Positions 42,729 through 54,638 of a stretch of 64,000 bases of DNA are shown one piece after another. Origin of the DNA: Lentibacter algarum (lineage in GTDB: Bacteria > Pseudomonadota > Alphaproteobacteria > Rhodobacterales > Rhodobacteraceae); NCBI RefSeq assembly GCF_018860975.1, contig NZ_JAHKQI010000005.1, positions 248,001 through 312,000 on the forward strand, written 5' to 3'. The notes under the pieces were generated by a model. It ran no database searches. It was not told the DNA's origin and saw only the letters and a program-made list of their open reading frames with translations. Each line of letters opens with the position of its first letter. The first letter of the stretch is position 1. The position numbers and the translations under genes are program-made.

Positions 42729-43313
42729 ATGTACCGAATGATGATGATCCTGTCGCGGGCAATGGCCTATTTGGGCGGCGTGATGCTGACAGCTCTCATA
42801 TTGCTCACCTGCCTTTCCGTCGTCGGGCGCAACCTTAACAGTTTTTTGCACGACGACTGGATGCAAAGCATCGCGCCCGGGTTTTCTAACTGGCTGCTTG
42901 ATGTTGGTATCGGTGCAATCAACGGCGACTTCGAGCTTATCGAAGCCGGCATAGCTTTTGCAATTTTTGCTTTCCTGCCGCTCTGTCATCTTACCGGCGG
43001 CCACGCCACGGTTGATATTTTCACTTCAAGAATGTCGGCGCGAAGCAACCGAGTTCTCGCAGCAATCACTGGCGTCGTTTTTGCCGCAATCATGGTGCTG
43101 ATCGCAGTGCAGCTTTATGCGGGCACACTCAGCAAGTTTAACACCGGACAAACAACGCTACTGCTAGAGTTCCCGATCTGGCGCGCCTATGCGCTTAGTC
43201 TTGTGGGTGCGATTATCGCGGCCGTGGTCGCGGTCTATGTTGGCCTCATGCGGGTCGGCGAACTGGCGCAAGGGCAGGCAATTTTACCGACAGAAGCAGG
43301 AGCAGACCATTGA
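42729..43313 (+). CDS. dctQ: TRAP transporter small membrane subunit (DctQ family)
   Basis: A protein of 194 residues started at ATG 42729 with CGGAGAG just upstream; an ATG six codons earlier has none. Four membrane helices are seen, the first LGGVMLTALILLTCLSVVGRN with the family's typical VxxRN end, and a middle one FAIFAFLPLCHLTGGHATVDI. DctQ couples the binding protein to the large permease. It overlaps dctM by TTGA. The upstream hairpin probably lowers its expression relative to dctP. Confidence 0.85.
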   Translation: MYRMMMILSRAMAYLGGVMLTALILLTCLSVVGRNLNSFLHDDWMQSIAPGFSNWLLDVGIGAINGDFELIEAGIAFAIFAFLPLCHLTGGHATVDIFTSRMSARSNRVLAAITGVVFAAIMVLIAVQLYAGTLSKFNTGQTTLLLEFPIWRAYALSLVGAIIAAVVAVYVGLMRVGELAQGQAILPTEAGADH

Positions 43314-44806
43314 GCGATATTGCAATCGGAGCCCTGTCGTTTCCGGCTCTCCTTGGCCTGATCTTCCTGCGTGTGCCTATCGGGCTGGCGATGTTTCTTG
43401 CTGGCCTTGTCGGGCTTGTGCTTGTCACGGGTGATACGAACATTCCCTTCGCGCGGCTCAAATCCGAGACATTCGGAACCTTCTCAAGCTACTCGCTGAG
43501 CATTATTCCAATGTTTCTTCTGATGGGGCATTTCGCGACACTAGGCGGCATGTCACAAGCGCTGTTCAAAGCAGCTGAAAGCTGGCTTGGACACCGCAAA
43601 GGCGGTGTGGCTATGGCGGCTGTTGGGGCCTGTGCCGGCTTCGGCGCAATCTGCGGCAGTTCACTGGCGACTGCGGCAACCATGAGCCGCGTTGCTTTGC
43701 CTGAGTTGCGTCGCTACGGCTATTCCGGCGGCTTTTCAACTGCGACACTGGCGGCAGGCGGCACGCTTGGCATTCTCATTCCGCCCTCCGTCGTGCTTGT
43801 GATCTACGCGATCCTCACCGAGCAAAACATCGCCAAGCTGTTTCTGGCGGCTTTCATCCCTGGCATCCTCGCAGCCCTCGGCTATATCGTCGCGATCTCG
43901 ATATATGTGCGCATCAATCCGAATTCAGCAGGCACTCGTGAACGCATGCCCTACATTGAGCGTTTCCGCGCATTGCTTGATGTTTGGCCTGTTCTGCTGG
44001 TCTTCGCGCTCGTCGTCGGCGGTATCTACCGCGGTGTATTCACACCGACTGAAGGCGCGGCTGTGGGCGCGTTTGGCACTGGCCTTATTGCGTGGCTCGG
44101 TGGTGGGCTGACGCTTGCCACATTGTCCGAGAGCTTTATCGTTACAGCGCGCTCAACAGCGATGATCTTTTTCATCATCCTTGGCGCGGCGTTCTACAAC
44201 GGCTTTCTTGCTCTCACCCAAGTGCCGCAAGAGATCGCTTCCTTTGTGGTCGAGCAAGGCTTCAGCCCATGGCTGGTGCTGGTTCTGATCCTTGTGTTCT
44301 ACCTGTTGCTCGGCTGTCTGATGGACAGCCTGTCAATGATCCTGCTGACAATCCCGATCTTCTGGCCGGTTATGCAGGGACTTGAGTTCGACTTTGTCAG
44401 CATGGCCGACTTGCAAGGCGCGCGACTGGCAGAGTTGGTCAAATCCGGTGCTGACCTTGCCCCTGACATACTGCAAAATGCGCAGGAAACCCTCGCGCAG
44501 GGAGTGGAGCTAACCCGCGAACAGACCCGCGAGCTTGGCCTGAGGGGTGTTTCCAAAGGCGCGTTGGCACGGGTCAACACCGAACAAGTGGCAATCTGGT
44601 TTGGCATTCTGGTGCTGATCGTCGTCGAAGTCGGGCTGATCACCCCACCAGTCGGGATGAACCTGTTTGTTATCAACGCGATGGACCGTAAAACACCGAT
44701 GGTCGAAACCTATAAGGCGGTGACCTATTTTGTCGCTTCCGATCTCGTTCGCGTGGCAATTCTGGTTGCCTTCCCGATCATCACTTTGGCACTGATCCCC
44801 TGGTGA
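43310..44806 (+). CDS. dctM: TRAP transporter large permease (DctM family), TTG start
   Basis: A protein of 498 residues with about 12 membrane helices. It starts at TTG 43310 inside the dctQ stop, behind AGGAG. Typical segments include PALLGLIFLRVPIGLAMFLAG near the N-terminus, CAGFGAICGSSLATAATM, GGTLGILIPPSVVLVIYAI, and LITPPVGMNLFVINA near the end. It carries out sodium- or proton-driven uptake of the solute brought by DctP. An insertion of about 50 residues (roughly 360-420, rich in charged residues) lengthens it beyond the usual 430-residue DctM. A similar loop is common in the larger TRAP permeases. Confidence 0.92.
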   Translation: MSDIAIGALSFPALLGLIFLRVPIGLAMFLAGLVGLVLVTGDTNIPFARLKSETFGTFSSYSLSIIPMFLLMGHFATLGGMSQALFKAAESWLGHRKGGVAMAAVGACAGFGAICGSSLATAATMSRVALPELRRYGYSGGFSTATLAAGGTLGILIPPSVVLVIYAILTEQNIAKLFLAAFIPGILAALGYIVAISIYVRINPNSAGTRERMPYIERFRALLDVWPVLLVFALVVGGIYRGVFTPTEGAAVGAFGTGLIAWLGGGLTLATLSESFIVTARSTAMIFFIILGAAFYNGFLALTQVPQEIASFVVEQGFSPWLVLVLILVFYLLLGCLMDSLSMILLTIPIFWPVMQGLEFDFVSMADLQGARLAELVKSGADLAPDILQNAQETLAQGVELTREQTRELGLRGVSKGALARVNTEQVAIWFGILVLIVVEVGLITPPVGMNLFVINAMDRKTPMVETYKAVTYFVASDLVRVAILVAFPIITLALIPW

Positions 44807-44899
44807 CAGCGCCAATGGGCTAAAACTCTTTGTTTCTTCCCCGTTACGGACAATACTGCCTATGCGATGACAGGACATCGTTAAAAAGGGACAGTAACA

Positions 44900-45583
44900 A
44901 TGAAAAAAATGACAGCAGAATTCATCGGCACGTTTACACTCGTGCTGCTTGGCTGTGGCGCAGCCGTAATCGCAGGCGCTGACGGCACAACCGGCATCGG
45001 CCTTGCGGGGATCTCCTTCGCCTTCGGTCTCGCACTTATTGGCATGGCCTATGGCATCGGGCCAGTTTCCGGTTGCCACATCAACCCGGCGGTTTCGCTG
45101 GGCGCCGTCGCCTCGGGCCGTATGCAAATGGGTGAAGCCATTCAATACATCATCGCGCAGGTTGCTGGTGCGATCGTCGCCGCACTGGTGCTCAAAATCA
45201 TCGCTTCGGGCTCTGCTGGCTACACAGGCGGACTTGGCCAAAACGGCTGGGGCGCGGGCTACCTTGGTGAATACAACATGGCCTCGGCATTTGTGTTTGA
45301 AGTTGTGGCAACGTTCCTCTTTATGGTCGTTATCCTTGGCTCAACCGGTGAAAAAGCACCCGCCGCTATCGCCGGTCTGGCGATTGGCCTGACACTGGTG
45401 GTTATTCACCTCGTCGGCATCAAGATCACTGGTGTCTCGGTTAACCCTGCGCGTTCGATCGGGCCAGCCTTGTTTGAAGGCGGCACAGCAATAGCTCAGC
45501 TTTGGTTGTTCATTGTTGCTCCGATCATTGGCGCAGTCGCAGCAGGCGTCTTGTTCCGTTCAGGTATGCTTGACGCTGACTAA
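44900..45583 (+). CDS. aqpZ: Aquaporin Z-type water channel
   Basis: A protein of 227 residues with six membrane helices and both half-helix motifs: HINPAVSLG and SVNPARSIGPAL. The first helix reads AEFIGTFTLVLLGCGAAVI. The pattern of residues at the pore (His in VIHLVGIKITG, Arg after the second NPA) fits a water-selective AqpZ rather than a glycerol channel. It starts at ATG 44900 after AAAAAGGGA. It appears to be a single-gene unit with its terminator inside the end of the neighbouring peroxiredoxin gene. Confidence 0.92.
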   Translation: MKKMTAEFIGTFTLVLLGCGAAVIAGADGTTGIGLAGISFAFGLALIGMAYGIGPVSGCHINPAVSLGAVASGRMQMGEAIQYIIAQVAGAIVAALVLKIIASGSAGYTGGLGQNGWGAGYLGEYNMASAFVFEVVATFLFMVVILGSTGEKAPAAIAGLAIGLTLVVIHLVGIKITGVSVNPARSIGPALFEGGTAIAQLWLFIVAPIIGAVAAGVLFRSGMLDAD

Positions 45584-45616
45584 AACAAAAGGCCGCGCAT
45601 GAGTGGCGCGGCCTTT
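45581..45616 (-). terminator. Terminator of the peroxiredoxin gene
   Basis: AAAGGCCGCGC and GCGCGGCCTTT form a perfect 11-bp stem around a 7-base loop (45588-45616). On the minus strand it is followed by TTTTGTTTT. It lies 24 bp after the peroxiredoxin stop and just after the aqpZ stop. Confidence 0.85.
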
Positions 45617-45629
45617 CCAGAACGAAATG

Positions 45630-45660
45630 AAAGCGCTCTCTTAGGAGGGCGCTTTTGTTT
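45630..45660 (+). terminator. Terminator of aqpZ overlapping the peroxiredoxin 3' end
   Basis: AAAGCGC (45630-45636) and GCGCTTT (45649-45655) form a 7-bp stem followed by TGTTTTG on the plus strand. Its right arm is inside the last codons of the convergent peroxiredoxin gene. Confidence 0.6.
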
Positions 45661-46291
45661 TGCGCAAGTAGGGGAAGACAGTTTCAAACTCGCCAAACTT
45701 CGCTTTTGCGTCGTCGTTGGAAACTGTCGGCGGGATGATCACGTCTTCACCCGGCACCCAGTTTGCTGGTGTCGCAACACCTTTGCCCGACATCTGCAAC
45801 CCGTCGAGGGCGCGCAGAACTTCGGCGAAGTTGCGGCCAACTGTCATCGGGTAGGTCATCGACAGCTTCAGCTGCTTGTCTGGCCCGATAATGAAAACCG
45901 AGCGCACAGAGGCGCTGTCGGCAGCGGTGCGACCGTCGGGCAAGTAGGCCTCGGCTGGTAGCATGTCAAACGCCTTGGAAACCGCGAGGTCTTGGTCGGC
46001 GATGATCGGGAAACCGGCCTTGGCACCGGCATAGCTTTCGATGTCTTTCTTCCATCCGTGGTGCTCTTCAACGCTGTCCACAGACAGGCCGATCACCTTC
46101 GTACCGCGTTTTTCCCACTCGTCGGCAAGCTGCGCTACAGCGCCGAACTCGGTTGTGCAAACTGGGGTAAAGTCCTTCGGATGCGAGAACAGAACAGCCC
46201 AGCTGTCGCCGATCCAGTCGTGAAACTTGATGCTGCCTTGGTCGGTTTCAGCGGTGAAATTCGGAACAGTGTCATTGATGCGCAGGCCCAT
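45641..46291 (-). CDS. 1-Cys peroxiredoxin (Prx6 type)
   Basis: A protein of 216 residues, the usual Prx6 length. The peroxidatic Cys45 lies in HPKDFTPVCTTEFGAVAQL, the PVCTTE signature of Prx6, and the active-site Arg is in SVRSVFIIGP. The typical long C-terminal domain is present (LRALDGLQMSGKGVATPANW) and no second resolving Cys is conserved. It reduces hydrogen peroxide and alkyl hydroperoxides. It is divergent from the aldehyde dehydrogenase gene, with a 142-bp spacer in which no clear OxyR-type site was seen. Confidence 0.9.
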   Translation of the reverse strand: MGLRINDTVPNFTAETDQGSIKFHDWIGDSWAVLFSHPKDFTPVCTTEFGAVAQLADEWEKRGTKVIGLSVDSVEEHHGWKKDIESYAGAKAGFPIIADQDLAVSKAFDMLPAEAYLPDGRTAADSASVRSVFIIGPDKQLKLSMTYPMTVGRNFAEVLRALDGLQMSGKGVATPANWVPGEDVIIPPTVSNDDAKAKFGEFETVFPYLRKTKAPS

Positions 46292-46433
46292 AGTTGGCTC
46301 CTCTTTTAGGGTTCGAGTTGCGAAAATTCTAATTCACACCCTACATGTATTCATGCGCAAGCCTAACTAAAAGGGTGACTTGCGGCATTCTGCGAGGGGT
46401 GACAAAGTGCCCCAAATCTTTGGGAGAAATAAG

Positions 46434-47879
46434 ATGATCGAGAACCGCCAGTTTTACATCAACGGAGCATGGGTCGACGCAGCTGAAGGCCGTGACTACC
46501 AAGTGATTGATCCGACAACAGAAGAGCCTTTTGCGGTTATCGCGCTTGGTGGGCAAGCCGACACCGACGCCGCAGTTGCCGCCGCAAAAGCCGCGCTGCC
46601 AGCGTGGATGGCAACGCCGGTTGAAGAGCGCATTGCCAAGGTCGAAAAATTGCTTGAAGTCTATCAAGCCCGTGCTTCCGAAATGGGTGCTACGATCTCG
46701 CAGGAAATGGGCGCACCGATTGACATGGCCTCGTCGTCACAAGTTGGTGCTGGCAGTTGGCATTTGAGCGGTTTTATCAATGCCGCGAAGAACTTTGAGT
46801 TCGAGCACGCGCTTAACGCCGATGCCCCCAACGACCGTATCATTCACGAGGCCGTTGGCGTTGCTGCGCTGATCACGCCTTGGAACTGGCCGATGAACCA
46901 AGTCACGCTCAAGGTTGGCGCCGCGGCAATTGCGGGTTGCACCATGGTTCTCAAGCCCTCGGAAGAGACACCGCTCGACGCGATGCTCTTTGCCGAGATG
47001 ATGGACGAAGCCGGCTTTCCCAAAGGTGTGTTCAACCTTGTAAACGGCGACGGTGTTGGCGTGGGCAGCCAGCTTACTTCGCATAAAGATGTCGACATGG
47101 TCAGCTTTACCGGCTCGTCTCGCGCTGGCACGCTGATCTCCAAATCAGCCGCCGACACCCTCAAGCGCGTCAGCCTCGAGCTGGGCGGTAAGGGTGCCAA
47201 CGTGATCTTCGCCGACGCCGACGAAAAGGCCGTTAAGCGCGGTGTATTGCACATGATGAACAACACCGGCCAAAGCTGTAACGCCCCGAGCCGTATGTTT
47301 GTGCAGCGTGAAGTCTATGACCAAGCGGTTGAAGACGCCGCGGCTGTTGCCAAGGCTGTAACAGTTGGCCCTGCAAGCGAAAGCGGGCGTCACATTGGCC
47401 CCGTGGTGAACGAAGTGCAGTGGGGCAAAATCCAAGACCTCATTCAAAAAGGTATCGACGAAGGCGCGCGCCTTGTTGCGGGTGGTGTTGGCCGGCCTGA
47501 AGGCCTCAACAAAGGCTTCTACGTGCGCCCTACGGTCTTTGCCGATGTCACGCCTGACATGACAATCTCGCGCGAAGAGATTTTTGGCCCCGTGCTGGCG
47601 ATGACGCCGTTTGACACCGAGGAAGAAGCCGTAGAGTTGGCCAATGACACGGTCTATGGCCTGACCAACTATGTGCAAACCCAAGACGGTGCACGCCTCA
47701 ACCGCATGGCGCGCAGCTTGCGTTCTGGCATGGTCGAGATGAACGGCAAGGGCCGCGCGGCAGGCTCGCCCTTTGGCGGCATGAAGCAGTCAGGCAATGG
47801 CCGTGAAGGCGGCAAGTATGGCTTGGAAGATTTCCTTGAAGTCAAAGCTGTCTCCGGTTGGTCAACCGACGCAAACTAA
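46434..47879 (+). CDS. NAD(P)-dependent aldehyde dehydrogenase
   Basis: A protein of 481 residues started at ATG 46434 behind GGGAGA. Motifs of the ALDH superfamily are clear: ALITPWNWPMNQVTLKVGAA, SFTGSSRAGTLI, the glutamate in LELGGKGANVIF, and the catalytic Cys282 in NNTGQSCNAPSR. GLTNYVQTQD near the end is also typical. It oxidises an aldehyde to the acid. The substrate is not evident; the gene is divergent from the peroxiredoxin, so a role in detoxifying lipid-derived aldehydes is conceivable. Confidence 0.85.
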   Translation: MIENRQFYINGAWVDAAEGRDYQVIDPTTEEPFAVIALGGQADTDAAVAAAKAALPAWMATPVEERIAKVEKLLEVYQARASEMGATISQEMGAPIDMASSSQVGAGSWHLSGFINAAKNFEFEHALNADAPNDRIIHEAVGVAALITPWNWPMNQVTLKVGAAAIAGCTMVLKPSEETPLDAMLFAEMMDEAGFPKGVFNLVNGDGVGVGSQLTSHKDVDMVSFTGSSRAGTLISKSAADTLKRVSLELGGKGANVIFADADEKAVKRGVLHMMNNTGQSCNAPSRMFVQREVYDQAVEDAAAVAKAVTVGPASESGRHIGPVVNEVQWGKIQDLIQKGIDEGARLVAGGVGRPEGLNKGFYVRPTVFADVTPDMTISREEIFGPVLAMTPFDTEEEAVELANDTVYGLTNYVQTQDGARLNRMARSLRSGMVEMNGKGRAAGSPFGGMKQSGNGREGGKYGLEDFLEVKAVSGWSTDAN

Positions 47880-47888
47880 GATCTGAGT

Positions 47889-47917
47889 GAGGGCGTCCTT
47901 ACTAAAAGGGCGCCTTC
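47889..47917. terminator. Hairpin between aldehyde dehydrogenase and RluA genes
   Basis: GAGGGCGTCC (47889-47898) pairs with GGGCGCCTTC (47908-47917), ten pairs with two G-U, nine-base loop. It spans the 22-bp gap and the RluA stop. There is no T-run on either strand. Confidence 0.45.
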
Positions 47918-48549
47918 ACATAAAACCGCAGGCCTTTGCCGCCATCGGGGTGGCGAAGGCGCAGCTCTTCAGCGTGGAGCATCAAGCGCTCATGCGCGAG
48001 CGCAGCCCCCGTGGCGTAAAACGGATCACCCAGTATCGGATGCCCCAAGGCGAGCATATGCACGCGCAGTTGGTGGCTTCTGCCGGTCTTTGGGAACAGC
48101 TTCACGCGGCTCTCGATGTCACTGGACTTGAGCACTTTCCAGTCGGTCACAGCCTGTTTGCCTGTCTCGTGACAGACCATCTGCCGAGGCCGGTTTTCCC
48201 AGTCAACGATCAGCGGTAAGTCAACTGTGCCGTCTTTTGGCTCCAGCCGTCCTGACACCCGCGCGACATATGTTTTCTTCACCTGCCGTTTTTCAAACTG
48301 CAGGCCCAAGTGCCGCTGCGCATGTCGGCTCGCCGCAAAAACCATCACACCTGATGTGTCGCGGTCTAAGCGATGCACCAAGAGCGCACCCGGAAACGCC
48401 GCCTGCACCCGCGCGATCAGGCAATCGGCCAGATGCTCTCCCCTGCCGGGCACTGACAGCAGCCCCGAAGGCTTGTTCACAAGGATCAACTCATGGTCTT
48501 CATGCAGCACATCAAGCGGCGTGTCGGGCGGGTTGTAGGCGTCTGTCAC
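47902..48549 (-). CDS. RluA-family pseudouridine synthase
   Basis: A protein of 215 residues with a GTG start (complement of 48547-48549), five bases after the carB stop. The motif VHRLDRDTSGVMVFA holds the catalytic Asp, preceded by LVNKPSGLLSVPGRG and followed by KKTYVARVSG and the late SHQLRVHMLALGHPILGDPFY. There is no N-terminal S4 domain, so it fits the short RluA type, which modifies U746 of 23S rRNA and U32 of some tRNAs in E. coli. The exact target here cannot be read from sequence. It is probably co-transcribed with carB. Confidence 0.85.
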   Translation of the reverse strand: MTDAYNPPDTPLDVLHEDHELILVNKPSGLLSVPGRGEHLADCLIARVQAAFPGALLVHRLDRDTSGVMVFAASRHAQRHLGLQFEKRQVKKTYVARVSGRLEPKDGTVDLPLIVDWENRPRQMVCHETGKQAVTDWKVLKSSDIESRVKLFPKTGRSHQLRVHMLALGHPILGDPFYATGAALAHERLMLHAEELRLRHPDGGKGLRFYVKAPF

Positions 48550-48554
48550 AGGGT

Positions 48555-51869
<3,315 letters not shown>

Positions 51870-52078
51870 GGTGGCCCCCATCATTTCGCTGCAGAACGGC
51901 ACACCGGCTGGCAATCTGGCAGGTGCGCGCAAACAGTCGTGGGTTATAGCTGTGGAGCAGGGAAGCGCAAGGGGCACTTACTTGATGTCTTCATAAAATG
52001 GCCACAAACCGAGCAAACTTAAGCCGAGAAACTCGGTCACTTTAAGGTAGAGCAGTAAACCGATAGAGGCGATTGAGC

Positions 52079-53164
52079 ATGTCAGACTCAACATCAACCA
52101 TAGCATTTGCGAAAAAGAATCAAGCTGTGGGGCAACGTTTGAGCCAGTGGTATCGAGATGTTTCTGCAAAAAATCTCTTTGGCTTGATCACGCTAGTCTA
52201 TTTCAGTGCGGGTGCTTTGTTCCTGTTCGCTGTTGGTGGGAGCGTCTCTACGCTGTTTCAAATGAGCGTGCGCTCTTTGAGTAGTTTCATGGATCATGTG
52301 CAGTGGTATATGCCTGTGTGGCTGATCGTTCTGACTGTTGTTGTCGCGCTTGTGCTGACACGTATCCGGCGGCATCTGCAGCAAGTAAAATTCGAGTTAC
52401 TCCTGTCGATCATGTGTGCAACAGTCTTTGTCGCTACCTTCGGCTTGGTTAAAAACCACCTGTCGATGATATCGCCTTTCTGGGCTGATTCTGCTTTTGT
52501 TGCGTTGGACAGAAGCTTGGGCCTGTCGGGGCCTTATAGCTTTCTGTCAGGGTTTTCGACCAACGGCATGTTGAGTGTTTACTTTAACTACTGGTTGCCG
52601 TTTGCGCTCTACTTTCCAGCACTGCTGTGTTTGGTCGACAAAAACGAGGAGCGCCGCAAAGCGTTCATTCTGCTCTGGGCCGCGTGCTGGCTTATCTTGG
52701 GTCATGCCTTTGCCCTTTCGTTTATGTCCGTGGGGCCGATCTTCCTTGAAAAGCTAGGGCACGCCGACGCGCCTCTCTACGCCGAACATTTTGCACATCT
52801 CTACAAGAGCAATGGCGAAAGTCTGATGTTTATGCGTGATCACCTTTGGAAGGCTTACGACGACGAGAACAGAATTATCAGCAGCGGCATTTCGGCCTTT
52901 CCGTCCGTGCATGTTGGTATGGCGACGGTTTGCGGGCTCTATCTGGCTGATCGCCTGAAGGAGTTCTCACAAAAGAGCGCAACCTTGCAGTGGCCTCTTT
53001 TGATAGCGGCCTTTGCTTTGCCCATTGGCATTGTGGCGCTCTATCAGATGCTCTCGGTTCAGCTCGGCTGGCACTACGCGGTCGACGGGGTGTTTTCGGT
53101 GGTGTTCATGCTGGGCTTGTTCTGGTTCTTGCGCAACAAGCTCGGCCTATTTGCGGTAGTGTAA
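52079..53164 (+). CDS. PAP2 superfamily membrane phosphatase (PAP2_3 type)
   Basis: A protein of 361 residues started at ATG 52079 behind GAGGCG. Six or more membrane helices are present. The catalytic blocks are SGISAFPSVHVGMATVCG and SVQLGWHYAVDGVFSVVF, matching the PSxH and HYxxD pattern of the inositolphosphoryl-transferase-like PAP2_3 group, while the classical KxxxxxxRP block is absent. Members transfer or remove phosphate head groups on lipids outside the membrane. The gene is divergent from carB, and its last 18 bases overlap the end of the convergent glycosyltransferase gene. Confidence 0.75.
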   Translation: MSDSTSTIAFAKKNQAVGQRLSQWYRDVSAKNLFGLITLVYFSAGALFLFAVGGSVSTLFQMSVRSLSSFMDHVQWYMPVWLIVLTVVVALVLTRIRRHLQQVKFELLLSIMCATVFVATFGLVKNHLSMISPFWADSAFVALDRSLGLSGPYSFLSGFSTNGMLSVYFNYWLPFALYFPALLCLVDKNEERRKAFILLWAACWLILGHAFALSFMSVGPIFLEKLGHADAPLYAEHFAHLYKSNGESLMFMRDHLWKAYDDENRIISSGISAFPSVHVGMATVCGLYLADRLKEFSQKSATLQWPLLIAAFALPIGIVALYQMLSVQLGWHYAVDGVFSVVFMLGLFWFLRNKLGLFAVV

Positions 53165-54439
53165 CGGCACCTCGGGTTCAAAGCGCACCGCACGCAGAAC
53201 CGTTGCGACCAGCACTATGAGTAGTCCAAGATAGCATAGAACGCCTATTAGGCTTGTGACATACAAGGCGCTGCTGAGACTGACGTAAACGACGTAAGCT
53301 GGGGAACACTGCAGCAGCAAAATCGTGATGATCAGCACCCATGCGCTCCGCCTTGAGACGAGGTGAAACAACGTCGGCATCAGCAAAAGCGGCAGCAGGA
53401 AAGAGTGACTCCACGAGACGGGCCCAAACAGCGCTGTCGCCAGCGAAAAGCCAAGCAGCAACACAGGCACGGCCGTTCCCGGCACAAGACGTGGGCGCAT
53501 CAGGATAAGCGAGGCAAGCGCCATGAGTTTTACCAAGGCCATCAGGCTGCTCAACCAGAACGGCTCGGGGTGTGTGACGGTTTGCATCGCCTCCCAGAAC
53601 ACTTCCTTGCCCTGCAAAAGGCTGGCGATCTGAAAGATGATCATCTCCGGTGAGTTGTTGACGCTTTGCAATATGACCAGCTTGTTGATCTTGCTCAGCA
53701 GCGCCAGAAACTCGAGGTGCATCGGCCAGCCAGCAATGGCGATGCTGCTTAGTCCAAGTACGCCGCCGACAACAACAAAGCCGCCCAAAGCGCGCCAGTT
53801 TCGATCCAGCAGGAAGATCAGCGCCAATAATACTGGTGAGAGCTTGAGCGCCGCCGCGACAGCCAGAATGCCACCAGCAAGGATGAAAAACCCCGAGCGG
53901 TAGCGCTCAAACGCCAGTGCAACAAGGAAGATCGTGGTGATCTGTGGCTGGTTATAAACAATCGCGTGGTGCGCGGGCGTGCTGGTGAACAACACCAGAA
54001 ACCCCAAGAAAACCCAAGTTTGAAAGCTCATTTTCGGCGGCCGCACGATGCGCCATGTGAGGCCGACAGTTGCCGCGAGCATCAGGCAATGCAGCACCAA
54101 GACCGCCTTGCTAAACACGGGCTGAGACACAAGCTGCGTGATCGGGGCTATCACCCAAGCCCAGATCGGCGGGTAGATATACGGCACAGTCGGGTGGCCG
54201 ACGAGGCCGAGTTCGGCTTTGATGCCTTCAACAACAGCAGGGCCGGGGCCGGGGCCCAAAAAGTCGGGTTGAATGGCAAATATCGCCTCTGGCATGCCCT
54301 TTGCGGCGGCAACGCCGGCAACGTAAACCGCCGTCAGATCAACCGAAGGCGTTTGCCAATAAGTCGCAACAAGAACGATTATCCAAGCCAATGCGACAAG
54401 CGGATATAGATAACGCTGGAGTGTTGGTGACACGTTCAT
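53147..54439 (-). CDS. GT87 (DUF2029)-type membrane glycosyltransferase
   Basis: A protein of 430 residues started at the ATG whose complement is 54437-54439. About ten membrane helices are predicted by eye. Typical DUF2029/GT87 features are an early Asp after the first helix (SVDLTAVYVAG), YPPIWAWVIAP, HHAIVYNQPQITTIFLVAL in the middle (seen as YNQPQITT), and AAALKLSPVLLALIFL. Characterised members are polyprenyl-phosphate-mannose dependent mannosyltransferases of actinobacteria, and the sugar used here is unknown. The last 18 bases overlap the PAP2 gene in opposite orientation. Confidence 0.75.
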   Translation of the reverse strand: MNVSPTLQRYLYPLVALAWIIVLVATYWQTPSVDLTAVYVAGVAAAKGMPEAIFAIQPDFLGPGPGPAVVEGIKAELGLVGHPTVPYIYPPIWAWVIAPITQLVSQPVFSKAVLVLHCLMLAATVGLTWRIVRPPKMSFQTWVFLGFLVLFTSTPAHHAIVYNQPQITTIFLVALAFERYRSGFFILAGGILAVAAALKLSPVLLALIFLLDRNWRALGGFVVVGGVLGLSSIAIAGWPMHLEFLALLSKINKLVILQSVNNSPEMIIFQIASLLQGKEVFWEAMQTVTHPEPFWLSSLMALVKLMALASLILMRPRLVPGTAVPVLLLGFSLATALFGPVSWSHSFLLPLLLMPTLFHLVSRRSAWVLIITILLLQCSPAYVVYVSLSSALYVTSLIGVLCYLGLLIVLVATVLRAVRFEPEVPLHYRK

Positions 54440-54638
54440 ACTGCCCTGCTTTTTTCCTGCTCTATGGCACGGGGCTCGGCTTTGTTGTAGCCTTCGGGGC
54501 TGTTGAACGCCAAAATCTTGGCTCTGTTGAGTCTTTAAGGCCACATGAAACACCACATGGCTTGACTTTCCCGCCCTCAACATGTGTACCGGCGCAAAGC
54601 TAAACAGCAGCTCTAAAGCCCCTTTGAAGGATAGCACC

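Noticed and set aside
51978-52094. Minus-strand frame for a small hydrophobic protein between carB and the PAP2 gene
   Set aside because: It overlaps the PAP2 start, none of its start codons has a ribosome binding site, and no conservation can be judged.
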